Notes: generated by a model from the letters alone, not told the origin. DNA of 64,000 bases from Corynebacterium pseudogenitalium (GCF_024453815.1 NZ_CP072934.1:434001-498000); one strand, 5' to 3'. Shown: positions 35,901 to 43,875, counted from the stretch's first letter. Program-made: numbers and translations.

Positions 35901-36567
35901 CGGCGTCGGTGGACCCCGACTTGCACCGCTGTGGAGCGAGTCTGGCCACCTGCTGGTCATCGGTGCGAGCGGTGCTGGCAAGTCCACAGCGATTGCCTCG
36001 GCCATCACCGCGATTGAGGCGATGGGCCGTGAGCAGGCCCGCATGGTGATTCTGGATGTGCGCCGCGCGCACCTCGGGCGGGCGAACCCAGACATGGTGG
36101 CGGCCTACGCAGCCTCTACCAGCGCCGTCGACGAGGCGGTCAGTGCGCTGATCACCACGCTGCGCGGCAGGCTACCCGGGTCGGATGTGACCCCGCAGCA
36201 GCTCGCGCAGCGTTCCTGGTGGGAAGGCCCGGAGCTCTATCTCGTCATCGACGACCTCGAGCTCGTCCCGGAGGACACCCTGCGCGAGCTGGCCACGCTG
36301 TTCCCGCACGCCCGCGACATTGGCCTGCACGTGGTGGCCGCCCGCAAGTTCGGCGGAGTATCGCGCGCCATGTTCGGCAGCTTCCTGTCCTCGCTGAAGG
36401 ACCTGTTGCCCGACGTCGTCATCCTCGACGGAACCAGGGACGAAGGCGCGCTCTTCGGGGTGCGTCCAGTCCCACAGCCGCCCGGCCGAGGCCTGCTCGT
36501 CCAGTCAGGTGAGGCCCGTGGCCTGGTCCAAGTCGCAGCACCCTACCCAGAAGGAGGCACTCTATGA
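32911..36567 (+). CDS. eccC4: Type VII secretion ATPase EccC, FtsK/SpoIIIE type (ESX-4)
   Basis: About 1218-residue motor ATPase that drives substrate recognition and export. Two transmembrane helices (about residues 45-95) are followed by three FtsK-like ATPase modules with Walker A sites GATGSGKSELL (about 435), GGPQTGKSMAV (about 773) and GASGAGKSTAI (about 1017). Module 1 has the acidic Walker B in ALVIILDEFSELL; modules 2 and 3 look more degenerate, as is usual. It is one chain, not split as in ESX-1. I chose the ATG at 32911 because GAGGGGGA lies just upstream; 32893 is an alternative. It overlaps the next gene by 4 bp. Confidence 0.92.
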   Translation: MLGLDHEPVVTPSTAHTLAPPPPLPTGQLRAEAVPQAHKDQPMPLLKVLLPVVMVVAIGAVMALMVMSGRTVSPMMLIFPVMMLFGMVTMFSPQERQGDIDETRRVYLRHLDALAHRARSNAEVQREHAEYLHPAPNALLTAVPAERVWEQYAASPYALQVRIGVGAVALHTPIEVDDPGSPEDLDPVCAVSLRRTVAAVNTIQEMPIVVALNAFPVITMVGPRAAEVARSIIAQLAFFHGPELVGIDAAQAPREFEWVKWLPHSATPEAAEFQVILLDATTHPSVISFSTSASSSENVCVLVIHPDPDWLVDEEAFHLVCDDELHALTGMGLEFLGRPDRISVAEAELIARQLAFYRRPELLSAESASHGGKLLPMLGINDIAELNEHTMWTGREGTRQRLMVPIGSTAQGQALYLDLKESAQGGMGPHGLCIGATGSGKSELLKTLVVALAATHSPEELNLVLVDFKGGATFLGCESLPHTSAVITNLEDESILVERMYDAISGEMNRRQELLRKAGNYANITDYTAARLAGEDLAPLPALVIILDEFSELLSQHPHFADLFVAVGRLGRSLGVHLLLASQRLEEGKLRGLDSHLSYRIGLKTFSAAESRQVLGVPDAYELPSEPGAGFLSTGSGDLERFRAAYVSGPLERARGVTRREAAVEVRLFHGWEPPPVEDAKESVGVDTDATTTLLAAVVEKSREVADALGMRAHQVWLPPLPAQIELSQVYGGSESMPKLRAIIGVIDEPIKQRQVPLVLDLSVAGGHVALAGGPQTGKSMAVRTMVASLALRHSTDELCFYIIDAGSGDFSDVAELPHVAGVAQRTDEERVRRVVDELVEMLDDSQRRTKRHTVLIVDGWHTLLAPDAKTEDLREPLTRLAAEGPAVGIHLVATTQRWNAIRANVRDVIGTRIELHLTEPMDSVIDRKVQAKLPALPGRGITEEGAFMLVAHTSAQDVAHVRAATQGQPPVPRLRVLPSHVEVADLLTSGGQRLPLGVGGPRLAPLWSESGHLLVIGASGAGKSTAIASAITAIEAMGREQARMVILDVRRAHLGRANPDMVAAYAASTSAVDEAVSALITTLRGRLPGSDVTPQQLAQRSWWEGPELYLVIDDLELVPEDTLRELATLFPHARDIGLHVVAARKFGGVSRAMFGSFLSSLKDLLPDVVILDGTRDEGALFGVRPVPQPPGRGLLVQSGEARGLVQVAAPYPEGGTL

Positions 36568-37481
36568 AACCCGATCTTCGCATCACCATGACGTCCACGA
36601 ACACCGTGTTCACCGGCGCCGCCAACGTCCACCGTTTTGACGGCCCCGGCCCGCGGGAAGTCGCGCAGTACGTGCGCGGGCTCTTCGGGCCCGACCCGGG
36701 CGGCGCCGTGATTCAGATCGCCGCGAGCCCCGAGGACCTCGATCAGTTTGAGCAGGCCATGAGCGGCTACGACGTCACTATTACCGCCGAGCGCCTAGAG
36801 GTAGAGGCTGACCCTCCGACCGAAGAGCAACCCGCGATTACGGCCGTAGACCTTGCGCCACGTCGCGCGTGGTGGCCGTTCGTCGCGCTCGGCGCCGCAG
36901 TGGTTGTGGTCGCAGCAATCTGCGGGTTCGTGCTCTTTCGTTTCTTATCGACGCCCTCTTCGCCCACGTCTGCCCAGGCTTCAGAAGGGGCGACATCGAC
37001 CACTGTGCTGCACAGTCAACCGACGGCCTCGCGGGCGTCAACAAGCCCCTCTCCTTCTATTGCGAGCGAGCCTACCGCCGTGCGAATCGCGCAGGACGGA
37101 CTTGCGATTGAGCTGCCTCCCGGGTTCCAACTCGCGCAGCACGAGCAGGGCTGGATGGCAACAGGCGCCGACCCCGACATGCGCGTACTGATCTCCGCAG
37201 AGAACCGCTACACGCTGCCGCCCGAGCAGTTCGTAGCGCAGCTGCTCGGGGGTATCGAGCGCGACCCCGAGCTCACGCTCGTGGATCACAACCTCCACGC
37301 CGTGACGTACCGCGAGACCGCCCCCGGAGGCGCCGAAACGCTGTGGCGAACTTGGGCGCAGGATTCTTACCAGCTTTTCGTGGCGTGCCAGACGCGGCAG
37401 GCGCCCAGCAGGGTGCAGCAGGCGACGTGTCAGATGGCCTTCGACACCGCCGAATTCACGCCACCGACAGGAGAGGGGTGA
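36564..37481 (+). CDS. Type VII secretion-associated protein, Rv3446c family
   Basis: 305-residue protein matching the type VII secretion-associated family (Rv3446c-like) by position and layout. A cytosolic N-terminal domain (about residues 1-90) is followed by a transmembrane helix (about 110-130), a Ser/Thr/Pro linker and an extracytoplasmic domain (about 175-300) with two cysteines. It overlaps eccC by 4 bp (ATGA) and has a conventional SD (AAGGAGG), unlike its ESX neighbours with G-run starts. Its role in ESX-4 is unknown. Confidence 0.8.
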   Translation: MKPDLRITMTSTNTVFTGAANVHRFDGPGPREVAQYVRGLFGPDPGGAVIQIAASPEDLDQFEQAMSGYDVTITAERLEVEADPPTEEQPAITAVDLAPRRAWWPFVALGAAVVVVAAICGFVLFRFLSTPSSPTSAQASEGATSTTVLHSQPTASRASTSPSPSIASEPTAVRIAQDGLAIELPPGFQLAQHEQGWMATGADPDMRVLISAENRYTLPPEQFVAQLLGGIERDPELTLVDHNLHAVTYRETAPGGAETLWRTWAQDSYQLFVACQTRQAPSRVQQATCQMAFDTAEFTPPTGEG

Positions 37482-37635
37482 GGCAAACTCGCAGCATAAA
37501 CGTGGTGGGAGGGTGGGGAGAAAAGTTTCTTCAACATTGAGGGAACCGGAGCACCAAAACGTGCGTCCAACTATATGAACAGCTTGGAAGGCTGTCGTTA
37601 CAACCAAGACACAGTACCTAGTAGGGGGATTGAAC

Positions 37636-37953
37636 ATGGAACAGTTCAGAACAGAAGCCGACGTCATGCGCGCAACTGCCGACCGGGCAGATGACACCAA
37701 CGCAAACGTCAACCGAGAAATCGACCGCGTGCAGCAGGTCGCGGAGTCCACGCGCAGCTACTGGGTGGGCAATGCGCAGCGCAGCTTCGATGACCTGATG
37801 GTCCGCTACGACGACGCGCAGCGACGCCTCTCCGAAGCGCTGCGTGACATCGCGAACAACATCCGCGACAACGCCAAGAACTACGAGAGCACCGACGCTA
37901 CGAACACCGACAACTTCCGTTCGCTGTCCGGTTCCGCGGGCTTGGCTCTCTAA
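37636..37953 (+). CDS. esxU: WXG100 protein, EsxU-like (ESX-4 substrate)
   Basis: 105-residue helical-hairpin protein of the WXG100/ESAT-6 family. The turn motif is W43-V-G45 (SYWVGNAQ). After the second helix lies Y83-E-S-T-D87, which matches the YxxxD/E secretion signal of CFP-10-type partners. It should form a heterodimer with the next gene product and be exported by ESX-4. The ATG at 37636 follows GGGGGATTGAAC. It lies 154 bp after the Rv3446c-like gene and 65 bp before its partner. Confidence 0.9.
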   Translation: MEQFRTEADVMRATADRADDTNANVNREIDRVQQVAESTRSYWVGNAQRSFDDLMVRYDDAQRRLSEALRDIANNIRDNAKNYESTDATNTDNFRSLSGSAGLAL

Positions 37954-38018
37954 AACGCTCCCAGCGGTTCTCAGCAGACACAACGACCATCTTCCGAATG
38001 TAAAGGGACATACTCATC

Positions 38019-38303
38019 ATGCAAATCAAGTACGACTTCGCTCAGATCGCCAACGCAGCTGAAGACATGCGCTCGTCGGCGACCCGCATCACCAGCCAGC
38101 TCAACGAGCTGAAGCAGATCATCCAGCCGATGGCGCAGACCTGGGAGGGCACCGCAGCGTCCGCGTACCAGGCACACCAGGCGAAGTGGGACCAGGCCGC
38201 AGAGGATCTGAACACCATTTTGAACCAGATCGCCAGCACCGTTGAAGACGGCAACTCCACCATGCTCGCGGTAAACAATGCCGCGGCAAACAGCTGGGGA
38301 TAA
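38019..38303 (+). CDS. esxT: WXG100 protein, EsxT-like (ESX-4 substrate)
   Basis: 94-residue WXG100 protein, partner of the preceding EsxU-like protein. Two helices flank W42-E-G44 (QTWEGTAAS). There is no YxxxD motif at the C-terminus, as expected if the partner carries the secretion signal. The gene order eccC, Rv3446c-like, esxU, esxT, rplM, rpsI, glmM matches the mycobacterial ESX-4 neighbourhood. A terminator-like stem-loop follows. Confidence 0.9.
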   Translation: MQIKYDFAQIANAAEDMRSSATRITSQLNELKQIIQPMAQTWEGTAASAYQAHQAKWDQAAEDLNTILNQIASTVEDGNSTMLAVNNAAANSWG

Positions 38304-38314
38304 CTACACAGAAG

Positions 38315-38358
38315 CTTGCTGAACAGCAAGGCGCCAGGGGGAGCGTCTTGCTGTTCAG
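38315..38358 (+). terminator. Terminator with alternative hairpins after esxT
   Basis: CTGAACAGCAAG (38319-38330) and CTTGCTGTTCAG (38347-38358) make a perfect 12-bp stem. The left arm can instead fold on itself (CTTGCT 38315-38320, AGCAAG 38325-38330). The two folds exclude each other. It separates ESX-4 from rplM. Confidence 0.65.
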
Positions 38359-38497
38359 TGCTTTGTGCTGTAAAGTTTGCAGCTTGTGTGCCGTGCTGCT
38401 TGTCGGGTCTCCACCGGCCGCCGTCTGAGCGGGATACAGCGCACAGTTTTATACGTTATGGCCGGCAGCCAACTAGACAGACTTGAAGGAGTCATGC

Positions 38498-38941
38498 ATG
38501 TCTACTTACCACCCAAAGAGCGGTGACATTACCCGTAAGTGGTACGTCATCGACGCCACGGACGTGGTCTTGGGCAAGCTTGCGTCGACTGCAGCGGATA
38601 TCCTGCGCGGCAAGCATAAGCCACAGTTCGCACCGAACGTTGACACCGGCGATCACATTATCGTGATCAACGCCGAGAAGGTCCACATCTCCTCGAACAA
38701 GCGCGATCGCGAGATGCGCTACCGCCACTCCGGCTACCCGGGTGGTCTGACTGCTATGACGCTTGGTCGTGCGCTCGATGAGCGTCCGGACCGCGTTATC
38801 GAGGAAGCTGTCAAGGGCATGATGCCGCACAACAAGCTTTCCCGCGAGTCCATCAAGAAGCTTCACGTCTTCGTCGGCTCCGAGCACCCATACGAGGCTC
38901 AGAAGCCGGAAACCTACGAGTTTAAGCAGGTGGCACAGTAA
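38498..38941 (+). CDS. rplM: 50S ribosomal protein L13
   Basis: 147-residue L13, an early assembly protein. The start [19 protein letters not shown] and the block [21 protein letters not shown] (read in parts) are typical. I chose the ATG at 38498 because AAGGAG precedes it and the family start follows; 38483 adds five residues. Its stop overlaps the rpsI start by one base. Confidence 0.97.
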   Translation: MSTYHPKSGDITRKWYVIDATDVVLGKLASTAADILRGKHKPQFAPNVDTGDHIIVINAEKVHISSNKRDREMRYRHSGYPGGLTAMTLGRALDERPDRVIEEAVKGMMPHNKLSRESIKKLHVFVGSEHPYEAQKPETYEFKQVAQ

Positions 38942-39471
38942 TGGCTGATCAGAACAACATTGCAGCTGAGACCGACATCGACGCGGCAACCGCGGCGACG
39001 GAAGAGTTCAACTACACCATCGGTGACGCTATTGCTCCAGAGGTCGAGGAGACCCAGGACACCGTTGAGGTTGCACCGCTGCACGAGGGCCCAATCCAGA
39101 CCGTTGGTCGTCGTAAGCGCGCAATCGCTCGCGTGACCGTCGTTGAGGGCGAAGGCAAGATCACGGTCAACGGCCGTGAGTTCGAGGACTACTTCCCGAA
39201 CAAGCTGCACCAGCAGGACATCCTGCTGCCGCTGACCCTGCTCGAGCGCGAGGGCCAGTTCGACATCAAGGCAAACATCAAGGGCGGCGGCCCAACCGGT
39301 CAGTCCGGTGCGCTGCGTCTGGCGATTGCCCGTGCGCTGAACATCTACAACCCGGCTGAGCGCCCAACCCTGAAGAAGGCTGGTCTGCTTACCCGTGACG
39401 CTCGTGCGGTCGAGCGTAAGAAGGCTGGTCTGCACAAGGCCCGTCGTGCACCGCAGTACTCCAAGCGTTAA
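38941..39471 (+). CDS. rpsI: 30S ribosomal protein S9
   Basis: 176-residue S9 whose basic C-terminal tail (ending PQYSKR) reaches the P site. The conserved domain begins at about residue 50 ([17 protein letters not shown]); the first 48 residues are an acidic extension common in actinobacteria. It is translationally coupled to rplM. Confidence 0.98.
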   Translation: MADQNNIAAETDIDAATAATEEFNYTIGDAIAPEVEETQDTVEVAPLHEGPIQTVGRRKRAIARVTVVEGEGKITVNGREFEDYFPNKLHQQDILLPLTLLEREGQFDIKANIKGGGPTGQSGALRLAIARALNIYNPAERPTLKKAGLLTRDARAVERKKAGLHKARRAPQYSKR

Positions 39472-39492
39472 TCACTACGCTGGTTGTATCAT

Positions 39493-39535
39493 CAACCGCC
39501 CCCTGGCACTGGCCGGGTGGGCGGTTGTTGTTTTT
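39493..39535 (+). terminator. Terminator after rpsI
   Basis: CAACCGCCC (39493-39501) and GGGCGGTTG (39519-39527) form a 9-bp stem followed by a T run (TTGTTTTTG). Confidence 0.9.
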
Positions 39536-39553
39536 GTATAGCTGTCGGTAGTG

Positions 39554-39566
39554 CATAATAAACAGC
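39554..39566 (+). promoter_or_regulatory. -10 box of glmM
   Basis: CATAAT (39554-39559) lies 7 nt before the ATG at 39567 with no SD. This suggests a leaderless glmM transcript just after the rpsI terminator. Confidence 0.5.
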
Positions 39567-40910
39567 ATGACTCGATTGTTTGGAACTGATGGTGTCCGAG
39601 GTCTCGCCAATGAGCGACTGACGGCGTCGTTGGCACTGAAGCTCGGTGCCGCCGCCGCGACCGTACTAACGAAGGACCGTGAGTCCTCGAAGCGCCGCCC
39701 GACGGCGCTGATTGGCCGCGACCCACGCGTGTCCGGCGAAATGCTTGCGGCAGCGATGGCTGCGGGCATGGCGTCGAAAGGTGTGGATGTCCTGCGTGTC
39801 GGCGTGATTCCTACTCCCGGCTTGGCGTACCTCACTGATGACTACGGTGCGGACATCGGTGTGATGATCTCCGCGTCCCACAACCCCATGCCGGATAACG
39901 GCATCAAGTTCTTCTCCGCGGGTGGCCACAAACTGCCTGATGAGGTCGAGGACGAAATTGAGAGGGCTCTCGACACGCTTGAAGAAGGTGGGCCAACCGG
40001 CACCCGTATCGGCCGCGTGATCGAGGAGGCGCCGGACGCGCAGGATCGTTACCTGGCGCACCTCAAAGAGGCGATGAGCACCAGCCTGAAGGGCATCAAG
40101 GTCGTTGTGGACTGTGCGAACGGTGCGGCGTCCGAGGTCGCCCCGAAGGCGTACGAGGCCGCCGGTGCCGAGGTTGTGGCGATCTACAACGAGCCGAACG
40201 CTTTCAACATTAACGATGGCTCCGGTTCCACTCATATGGACAAGATCCAGGCGGCCGTCGTCGAATACGGTGCTGATCTTGGCGTGGCACACGACGGTGA
40301 TGCGGACCGCTGCCTCGCCGTCGACGCTGAAGGCAACATCATCGACGGTGACCAGATTATGGCGATCTTGGCCTGCGGCATGAAGGCCGAGAACAACCTG
40401 CGCGACAACACGCTCGTAGCCACGGTCATGAGCAATCTGGGACTTACCCTCGCCATGGAGCGCGAAGGCATTGCACTGAAGCAGACCGCGGTGGGCGACC
40501 GTTACGTTCTCGAGGAGCTCAACCGTGGGGACTTCTCGCTTGGTGGCGAGCAGTCCGGCCACATCGTTGTCCCGGAGCACGCCACGACTGGCGACGGCAC
40601 GCTGTCCGCGCTGCTGCTGATGGAACAGATGGCGGAAACCGGCAAGAGCCTCAAGGAACTCGCACAGGTGATGCAGGTGCTGCCACAGGTACTCATCAAC
40701 GTGCCGGTGTCGGAGAAGTCCAAGATTATGAGCTCGCAGGAGGTGCTGGCTGCGATCGATGAGGCCGAGGAAGAGCTCGGGCACTCGGGTCGCGTGCTGC
40801 TTCGTCCTTCCGGTACTGAGGAGCTGTTCCGCGTCATGGTGGAGGCCGCCGAGGAAGAACAAGCCCGAAAGGTGGCGGGTCGCCTCGCAGCAGTCGTTGC
40901 GGCAGTGTAG
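39567..40910 (+). CDS. glmM: Phosphoglucosamine mutase
   Basis: 447-residue enzyme converting glucosamine 6-phosphate to glucosamine 1-phosphate for peptidoglycan. The start [12 protein letters not shown], the phosphoserine loop [12 protein letters not shown] (Ser104), the metal loop DGDADRC and the phosphate-binding [16 protein letters not shown] are present at full length. It ends the rplM-rpsI-glmM block and is followed by the three-gene module that I link to ESX-4. Confidence 0.97.
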   Translation: MTRLFGTDGVRGLANERLTASLALKLGAAAATVLTKDRESSKRRPTALIGRDPRVSGEMLAAAMAAGMASKGVDVLRVGVIPTPGLAYLTDDYGADIGVMISASHNPMPDNGIKFFSAGGHKLPDEVEDEIERALDTLEEGGPTGTRIGRVIEEAPDAQDRYLAHLKEAMSTSLKGIKVVVDCANGAASEVAPKAYEAAGAEVVAIYNEPNAFNINDGSGSTHMDKIQAAVVEYGADLGVAHDGDADRCLAVDAEGNIIDGDQIMAILACGMKAENNLRDNTLVATVMSNLGLTLAMEREGIALKQTAVGDRYVLEELNRGDFSLGGEQSGHIVVPEHATTGDGTLSALLLMEQMAETGKSLKELAQVMQVLPQVLINVPVSEKSKIMSSQEVLAAIDEAEEELGHSGRVLLRPSGTEELFRVMVEAAEEEQARKVAGRLAAVVAAV

Positions 40911-40930
40911 AGTCCGTTGGTAAGAAATTT

Positions 40931-40954
40931 GGCCTCGCGGGGAACCGCGGGGCC
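40931..40954 (+). other. Compact GGAA-loop hairpin between glmM and the three-gene module
   Basis: GGCCTCGCGG (40931-40940) and CCGCGGGGCC (40945-40954) pair over 10 bp (one G-U) around a GGAA (GNRA) tetraloop. No T run follows. It may mark the glmM mRNA end or be a leader element of the next operon. Confidence 0.5.
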
Positions 40955-41032
40955 GTTGGGGGAGTCTAACTAAGAGAAGTAGTTAGAACTGTCGGTGGTG
41001 AGCCGACGTGGATTTTGGGGGAAATTTTGAAC

Positions 41033-41368
41033 ATGGTGAACACGGTAAACACTGTGCACAACAAGGGCGTCAGCCTCAACGTTGACGCGGTGCGGTCATA
41101 TTTTGCCGACGCCATCTCCGCCTACGAAGACACCGCCACGGACTTTGCCCGCCAGCAACCAGACCTGGGTGCGGACGACTTCGGTGCCGGTTTTGCCTTG
41201 CAGGGCCAGCGCATCACGGCGGCGATGCAAGCGGTCTATGCGGACTCGCTCCGGTTGTTGCAGGAGCGAACGCAGCAGTGGGAGGGGATTCGCAGCCTTG
41301 CACAGGAGGTCCGCGACGCTGACGAGGACGCCACCGATGGCATTTCGGGGGTGGGTTCCGCATGGTAA
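41033..41368 (+). CDS. EspC/WXG-like small helical protein, putative ESX-4 substrate
   Basis: 111-residue soluble helical protein with no signal peptide. It has a DFGAGFALQGQRI turn (about residues 51-63) and a C-terminal helix with YADSLRLL and QQWEGIRSL, giving a W-E-G triplet. The layout recalls EspC-type (DUF2580) and WXG100 substrates of type VII secretion, but the usual C-terminal YxxxD is absent (the segment reads RDADEDATDG). The ATG at 41033 was chosen over a TTG at 41015 because it follows GGGGGAAATTTTGAAC, the signal seen in ESX-4 genes. It overlaps the next gene by 7 bp. The function is inferred. Confidence 0.65.
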   Translation: MVNTVNTVHNKGVSLNVDAVRSYFADAISAYEDTATDFARQQPDLGADDFGAGFALQGQRITAAMQAVYADSLRLLQERTQQWEGIRSLAQEVRDADEDATDGISGVGSAW

Positions 41369-42726
41369 CCAGCGACGTTGTCGAACAAGGGGTGCAGCGC
41401 TTCTCTCAGTCAGTTGCGACGGCCCCAGCCCTGGAGGGGCCTGAGCGCGACCAATTGCAGGCACTAGCGAAGGAAGTCATTCGGGAGCTGCAGGCCACCC
41501 GCTGCCAGGACCTACGCGGCTTCCACCAGGTCGGTGTCTCGCTGTCACAGTTCAATTGTGACGCCGTGGGCTACAGGTTTTCGTTGAAGGCGCCTTGCCA
41601 GGATACGCCGGGCAGTAAAGAGTGGTTTGAGCAGATCGGCGTGGGGTCGCGGGAGCGATGCTCGGCAGATTCGGAGACGCAGCACTTTACACGCCTAAAT
41701 GAGCTGGGAAGCTCGATTACCTCGTGCTGCAGCGCTATAGATGATGTCAAGAAGACGTCCAACCTGGCGGTGGAACAGTTCGTGGTCCTTGCGCACTCGC
41801 ACCTTGAGATACTTGCGAAGCTTGGAATCGCCACTCTGATTCGCCCATTGGTGCAGGTCGTAATTGATGCGATGCGGCAGGCGAGCCAGACAGCGAAAGA
41901 ATGCAACGTGGCTGTCGCTGAGTGCCTCGATGCGATCGCGGTGTGCGTGGAGGAAGCACAACAGCCTTGCAGTCAGGCGCCCGGCGGAAAGCCAGTTGGA
42001 AGTGCGCCTGCTGCGGCGCCAGCGACGGCTGCGCACGCAGCCGGAAGCAGCTCGACCGCCAGTGCGAGTGTTGCCGCGCCGCCTGCTGCACCAGCGCCAG
42101 CACCAGTGCCTGCCCCTGCCCCTGCTCCTGTGCCGCCGACACCGCCGCAGCCGTGCGAGCGCCTTGTTTCTCTGGAGAGCGTCGGCACGCAGTCCGCGTC
42201 AGCGGCGCTGGCAGGTGCGGCAGGGATCAACGTGGCCTTTAACTTCGACGTCGATGTGCATGTTAACGCGCCCATCGAGGCCGTGACACGCGACGCAGCG
42301 GCGTTGTTCGCACCGGTACAGGAGCAGTGCGACGCTGCGCAGGCGTTCACGGGCGCGTTTGCACAAACGGGCGCGGCCGTCGTCATTGAAAGCATCAACG
42401 TCTTTGCAGCAAATATCGACGCGGCCTGGCAGTGCGCGACGGAGGCTGTGGAGGTGCCGTGTGACGTCGCGGAACCAACACCACCGGCACCGCCGGCACC
42501 CGAGCCCGCTCCTGCGCCGGAGCCTGCACCGGCAGTCGACGAAAACGGTGTGTTCGTGCCACCTGAGCAACTCGGCGAGGTGGAGCAGCCACCAGTGCCG
42601 GCCGAAAAGCAAGCGATGACGGCACCGGCGGCAGCAGAGACGTCATCAGAACAACACGCTGAGCAGCAGCAAGTCGATACAGACCCGGCTGATGCTTGGG
42701 GCGTCAAGAAATTGGGGGAATGGTAA
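41362..42726 (+). CDS. Cysteine-rich, Pro/Ala-rich protein, putative ESX-4 effector or surface protein
   Basis: 454-residue protein with no signal peptide and no family that I recognise. The first 210 residues are mostly helical with ten cysteines. A Pro/Ala repeat linker (about residues 230-270), a second small domain (about 270-370) with four more cysteines, a second Pro/Ala-Glu linker (about 373-390) and a Gln/Glu-rich tail follow. Fourteen cysteines, an even number, are unusual for a cytosolic protein of this size and suggest disulfides outside the cell. Without a Sec or Tat signal, export by the nearby ESX-4 system is the simplest route. GGGGG lies 10 nt before its ATG. It overlaps the previous gene and abuts the next one. 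Confidence 0.65.
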   Translation: MVTSDVVEQGVQRFSQSVATAPALEGPERDQLQALAKEVIRELQATRCQDLRGFHQVGVSLSQFNCDAVGYRFSLKAPCQDTPGSKEWFEQIGVGSRERCSADSETQHFTRLNELGSSITSCCSAIDDVKKTSNLAVEQFVVLAHSHLEILAKLGIATLIRPLVQVVIDAMRQASQTAKECNVAVAECLDAIAVCVEEAQQPCSQAPGGKPVGSAPAAAPATAAHAAGSSSTASASVAAPPAAPAPAPVPAPAPAPVPPTPPQPCERLVSLESVGTQSASAALAGAAGINVAFNFDVDVHVNAPIEAVTRDAAALFAPVQEQCDAAQAFTGAFAQTGAAVVIESINVFAANIDAAWQCATEAVEVPCDVAEPTPPAPPAPEPAPAPEPAPAVDENGVFVPPEQLGEVEQPPVPAEKQAMTAPAAAETSSEQHAEQQQVDTDPADAWGVKKLGEW

Positions 42727-43032
42727 ATGGATTTTTCAAGGTTTGCAGCAGAGTACCGTCAGCGCACGGCGATGCGGATGGAGAACTTTGAAAAGATGAT
42801 CGCTGAGCACCATCGCCAAATGGAGATGATGCTTACCGAGCAGCGAAGGGCCGCCGCGCTTGGCTACAAACGCCAACCTGTTGTCATTCCACAGGGTGGC
42901 GAGCGGTTGTTCCCGTTTCGCCGCCCGCCGCAGGGCGGAATCGCGTCTATCCGTACCGAGGCACGCCCCAACGCCCCGGAGGCACAGGGGGAGATGAAGC
43001 GTGCTGGTCAGCCCGGCACGTTAGAAGAATGA
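42727..43032 (+). CDS. Small basic protein of the three-gene module
   Basis: 101-residue protein of unknown family. Residues 1-45 form one Met- and Gln-rich helix (MENFEKMIAEHHRQMEMMLTE region), which could be a coiled coil; the rest is basic and Pro-rich (FPFRRPPQGG). There is no signal peptide or transmembrane segment. Its ATG directly follows the stop of the cysteine-rich gene, with GGGGGAA 8 nt upstream inside that gene, so the two are coupled. It could be a chaperone or partner of the cysteine-rich protein. Its end overlaps the convergent hydrolase gene by 12 bp. Confidence 0.65.
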   Translation: MDFSRFAAEYRQRTAMRMENFEKMIAEHHRQMEMMLTEQRRAAALGYKRQPVVIPQGGERLFPFRRPPQGGIASIRTEARPNAPEAQGEMKRAGQPGTLEE

Positions 43033-43875
43033 GAAGAGGCTGTCATCCTTGGTGAGGCCCGCCAGCTCAGCGAGGTCCTCACCGGTATAGGACGTGACGT
43101 TCTTTCCTTCGGCGTCCGGCTCGGAGTAGGAGGAGTACTTCTTCTCCCCGGCTAGCTGGTGCAGGAGGAACCCGGTGAGCAGGCCGCGCACTGTGGTCTG
43201 CAGGGAGGCGCTCGACTTGCCCAGGCCGAGCAGGCGCTTGGTCAGTGAGTCCTCCGAGAAGCTCTGCTGCTCGCCTTTCTTGACGCTGCGGTAGGCCACC
43301 TCGCCTGCCCAGTTGTATGCGAGCTTGGCGGGGTTGCCTGGATCGAAGAGCGAGTCACCGTCCTCGCCGGGGCCGATGATGAGCCCTGGGCGAAGCGCGC
43401 GCCGGGCCGCCTCTACTGCGGAGGGCGCCACGTTCGCCGGGTAAATTGCGGCGACTGCCTGCACCTTCGGGTTTTCTGCCGCGGTGAGTACGGCAGCGCC
43501 GCCACCCATGCCGTGGCCAACGACGCCGAGGCGCTGTGGGTGGATGCTAATCTTGCCGTTCCCGAGGCGCACCCCAGTCAGGATTTGCAGGGCGGTTTCT
43601 AAATCGGCGGCGAAGCCAGCGTGGTCGGGGCGCCACCCCTTTTCTGTATCTGGCGCAGCGACCGCAATGCCCCAACTGGCCAGGTGGCGAAGTGTACCGT
43701 GGTAGTCGTCGACACTCTGGCGCCAGTCGTGGCCGAAGGCGACGGCAGGGAGGTTCTTGCCCTCTGCAGGCGTGTACACCTTGCCCGGCAACCCGGTGTA
43801 CCCGAGATCGCCCTCTAGCACCTTGTGTGGGCCTCGTTTGGACAGTTCAGCTAACTTCTTCAATTTCGCAGACAC
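43021..43875 (-). CDS. Alpha/beta hydrolase-fold protein lacking the nucleophile Ser
   Basis: 284-residue protein of the dienelactone hydrolase / PAF-acetylhydrolase-like alpha/beta hydrolase group. The fold is supported by the oxyanion region (LPAVAFGHDW), the nucleophile elbow and the IIGPGEDGDS strand that should carry the acid residue. The elbow reads G-H-G-M-G-G where G-x-S-x-G is expected, so the catalytic Ser is replaced by Gly (codon GGC near 43515). It may be a non-catalytic homologue or use another residue. No signal peptide is seen. It converges on the preceding module. Confidence 0.8.
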   Translation of the reverse strand: MSAKLKKLAELSKRGPHKVLEGDLGYTGLPGKVYTPAEGKNLPAVAFGHDWRQSVDDYHGTLRHLASWGIAVAAPDTEKGWRPDHAGFAADLETALQILTGVRLGNGKISIHPQRLGVVGHGMGGGAAVLTAAENPKVQAVAAIYPANVAPSAVEAARRALRPGLIIGPGEDGDSLFDPGNPAKLAYNWAGEVAYRSVKKGEQQSFSEDSLTKRLLGLGKSSASLQTTVRGLLTGFLLHQLAGEKKYSSYSEPDAEGKNVTSYTGEDLAELAGLTKDDSLFSFF

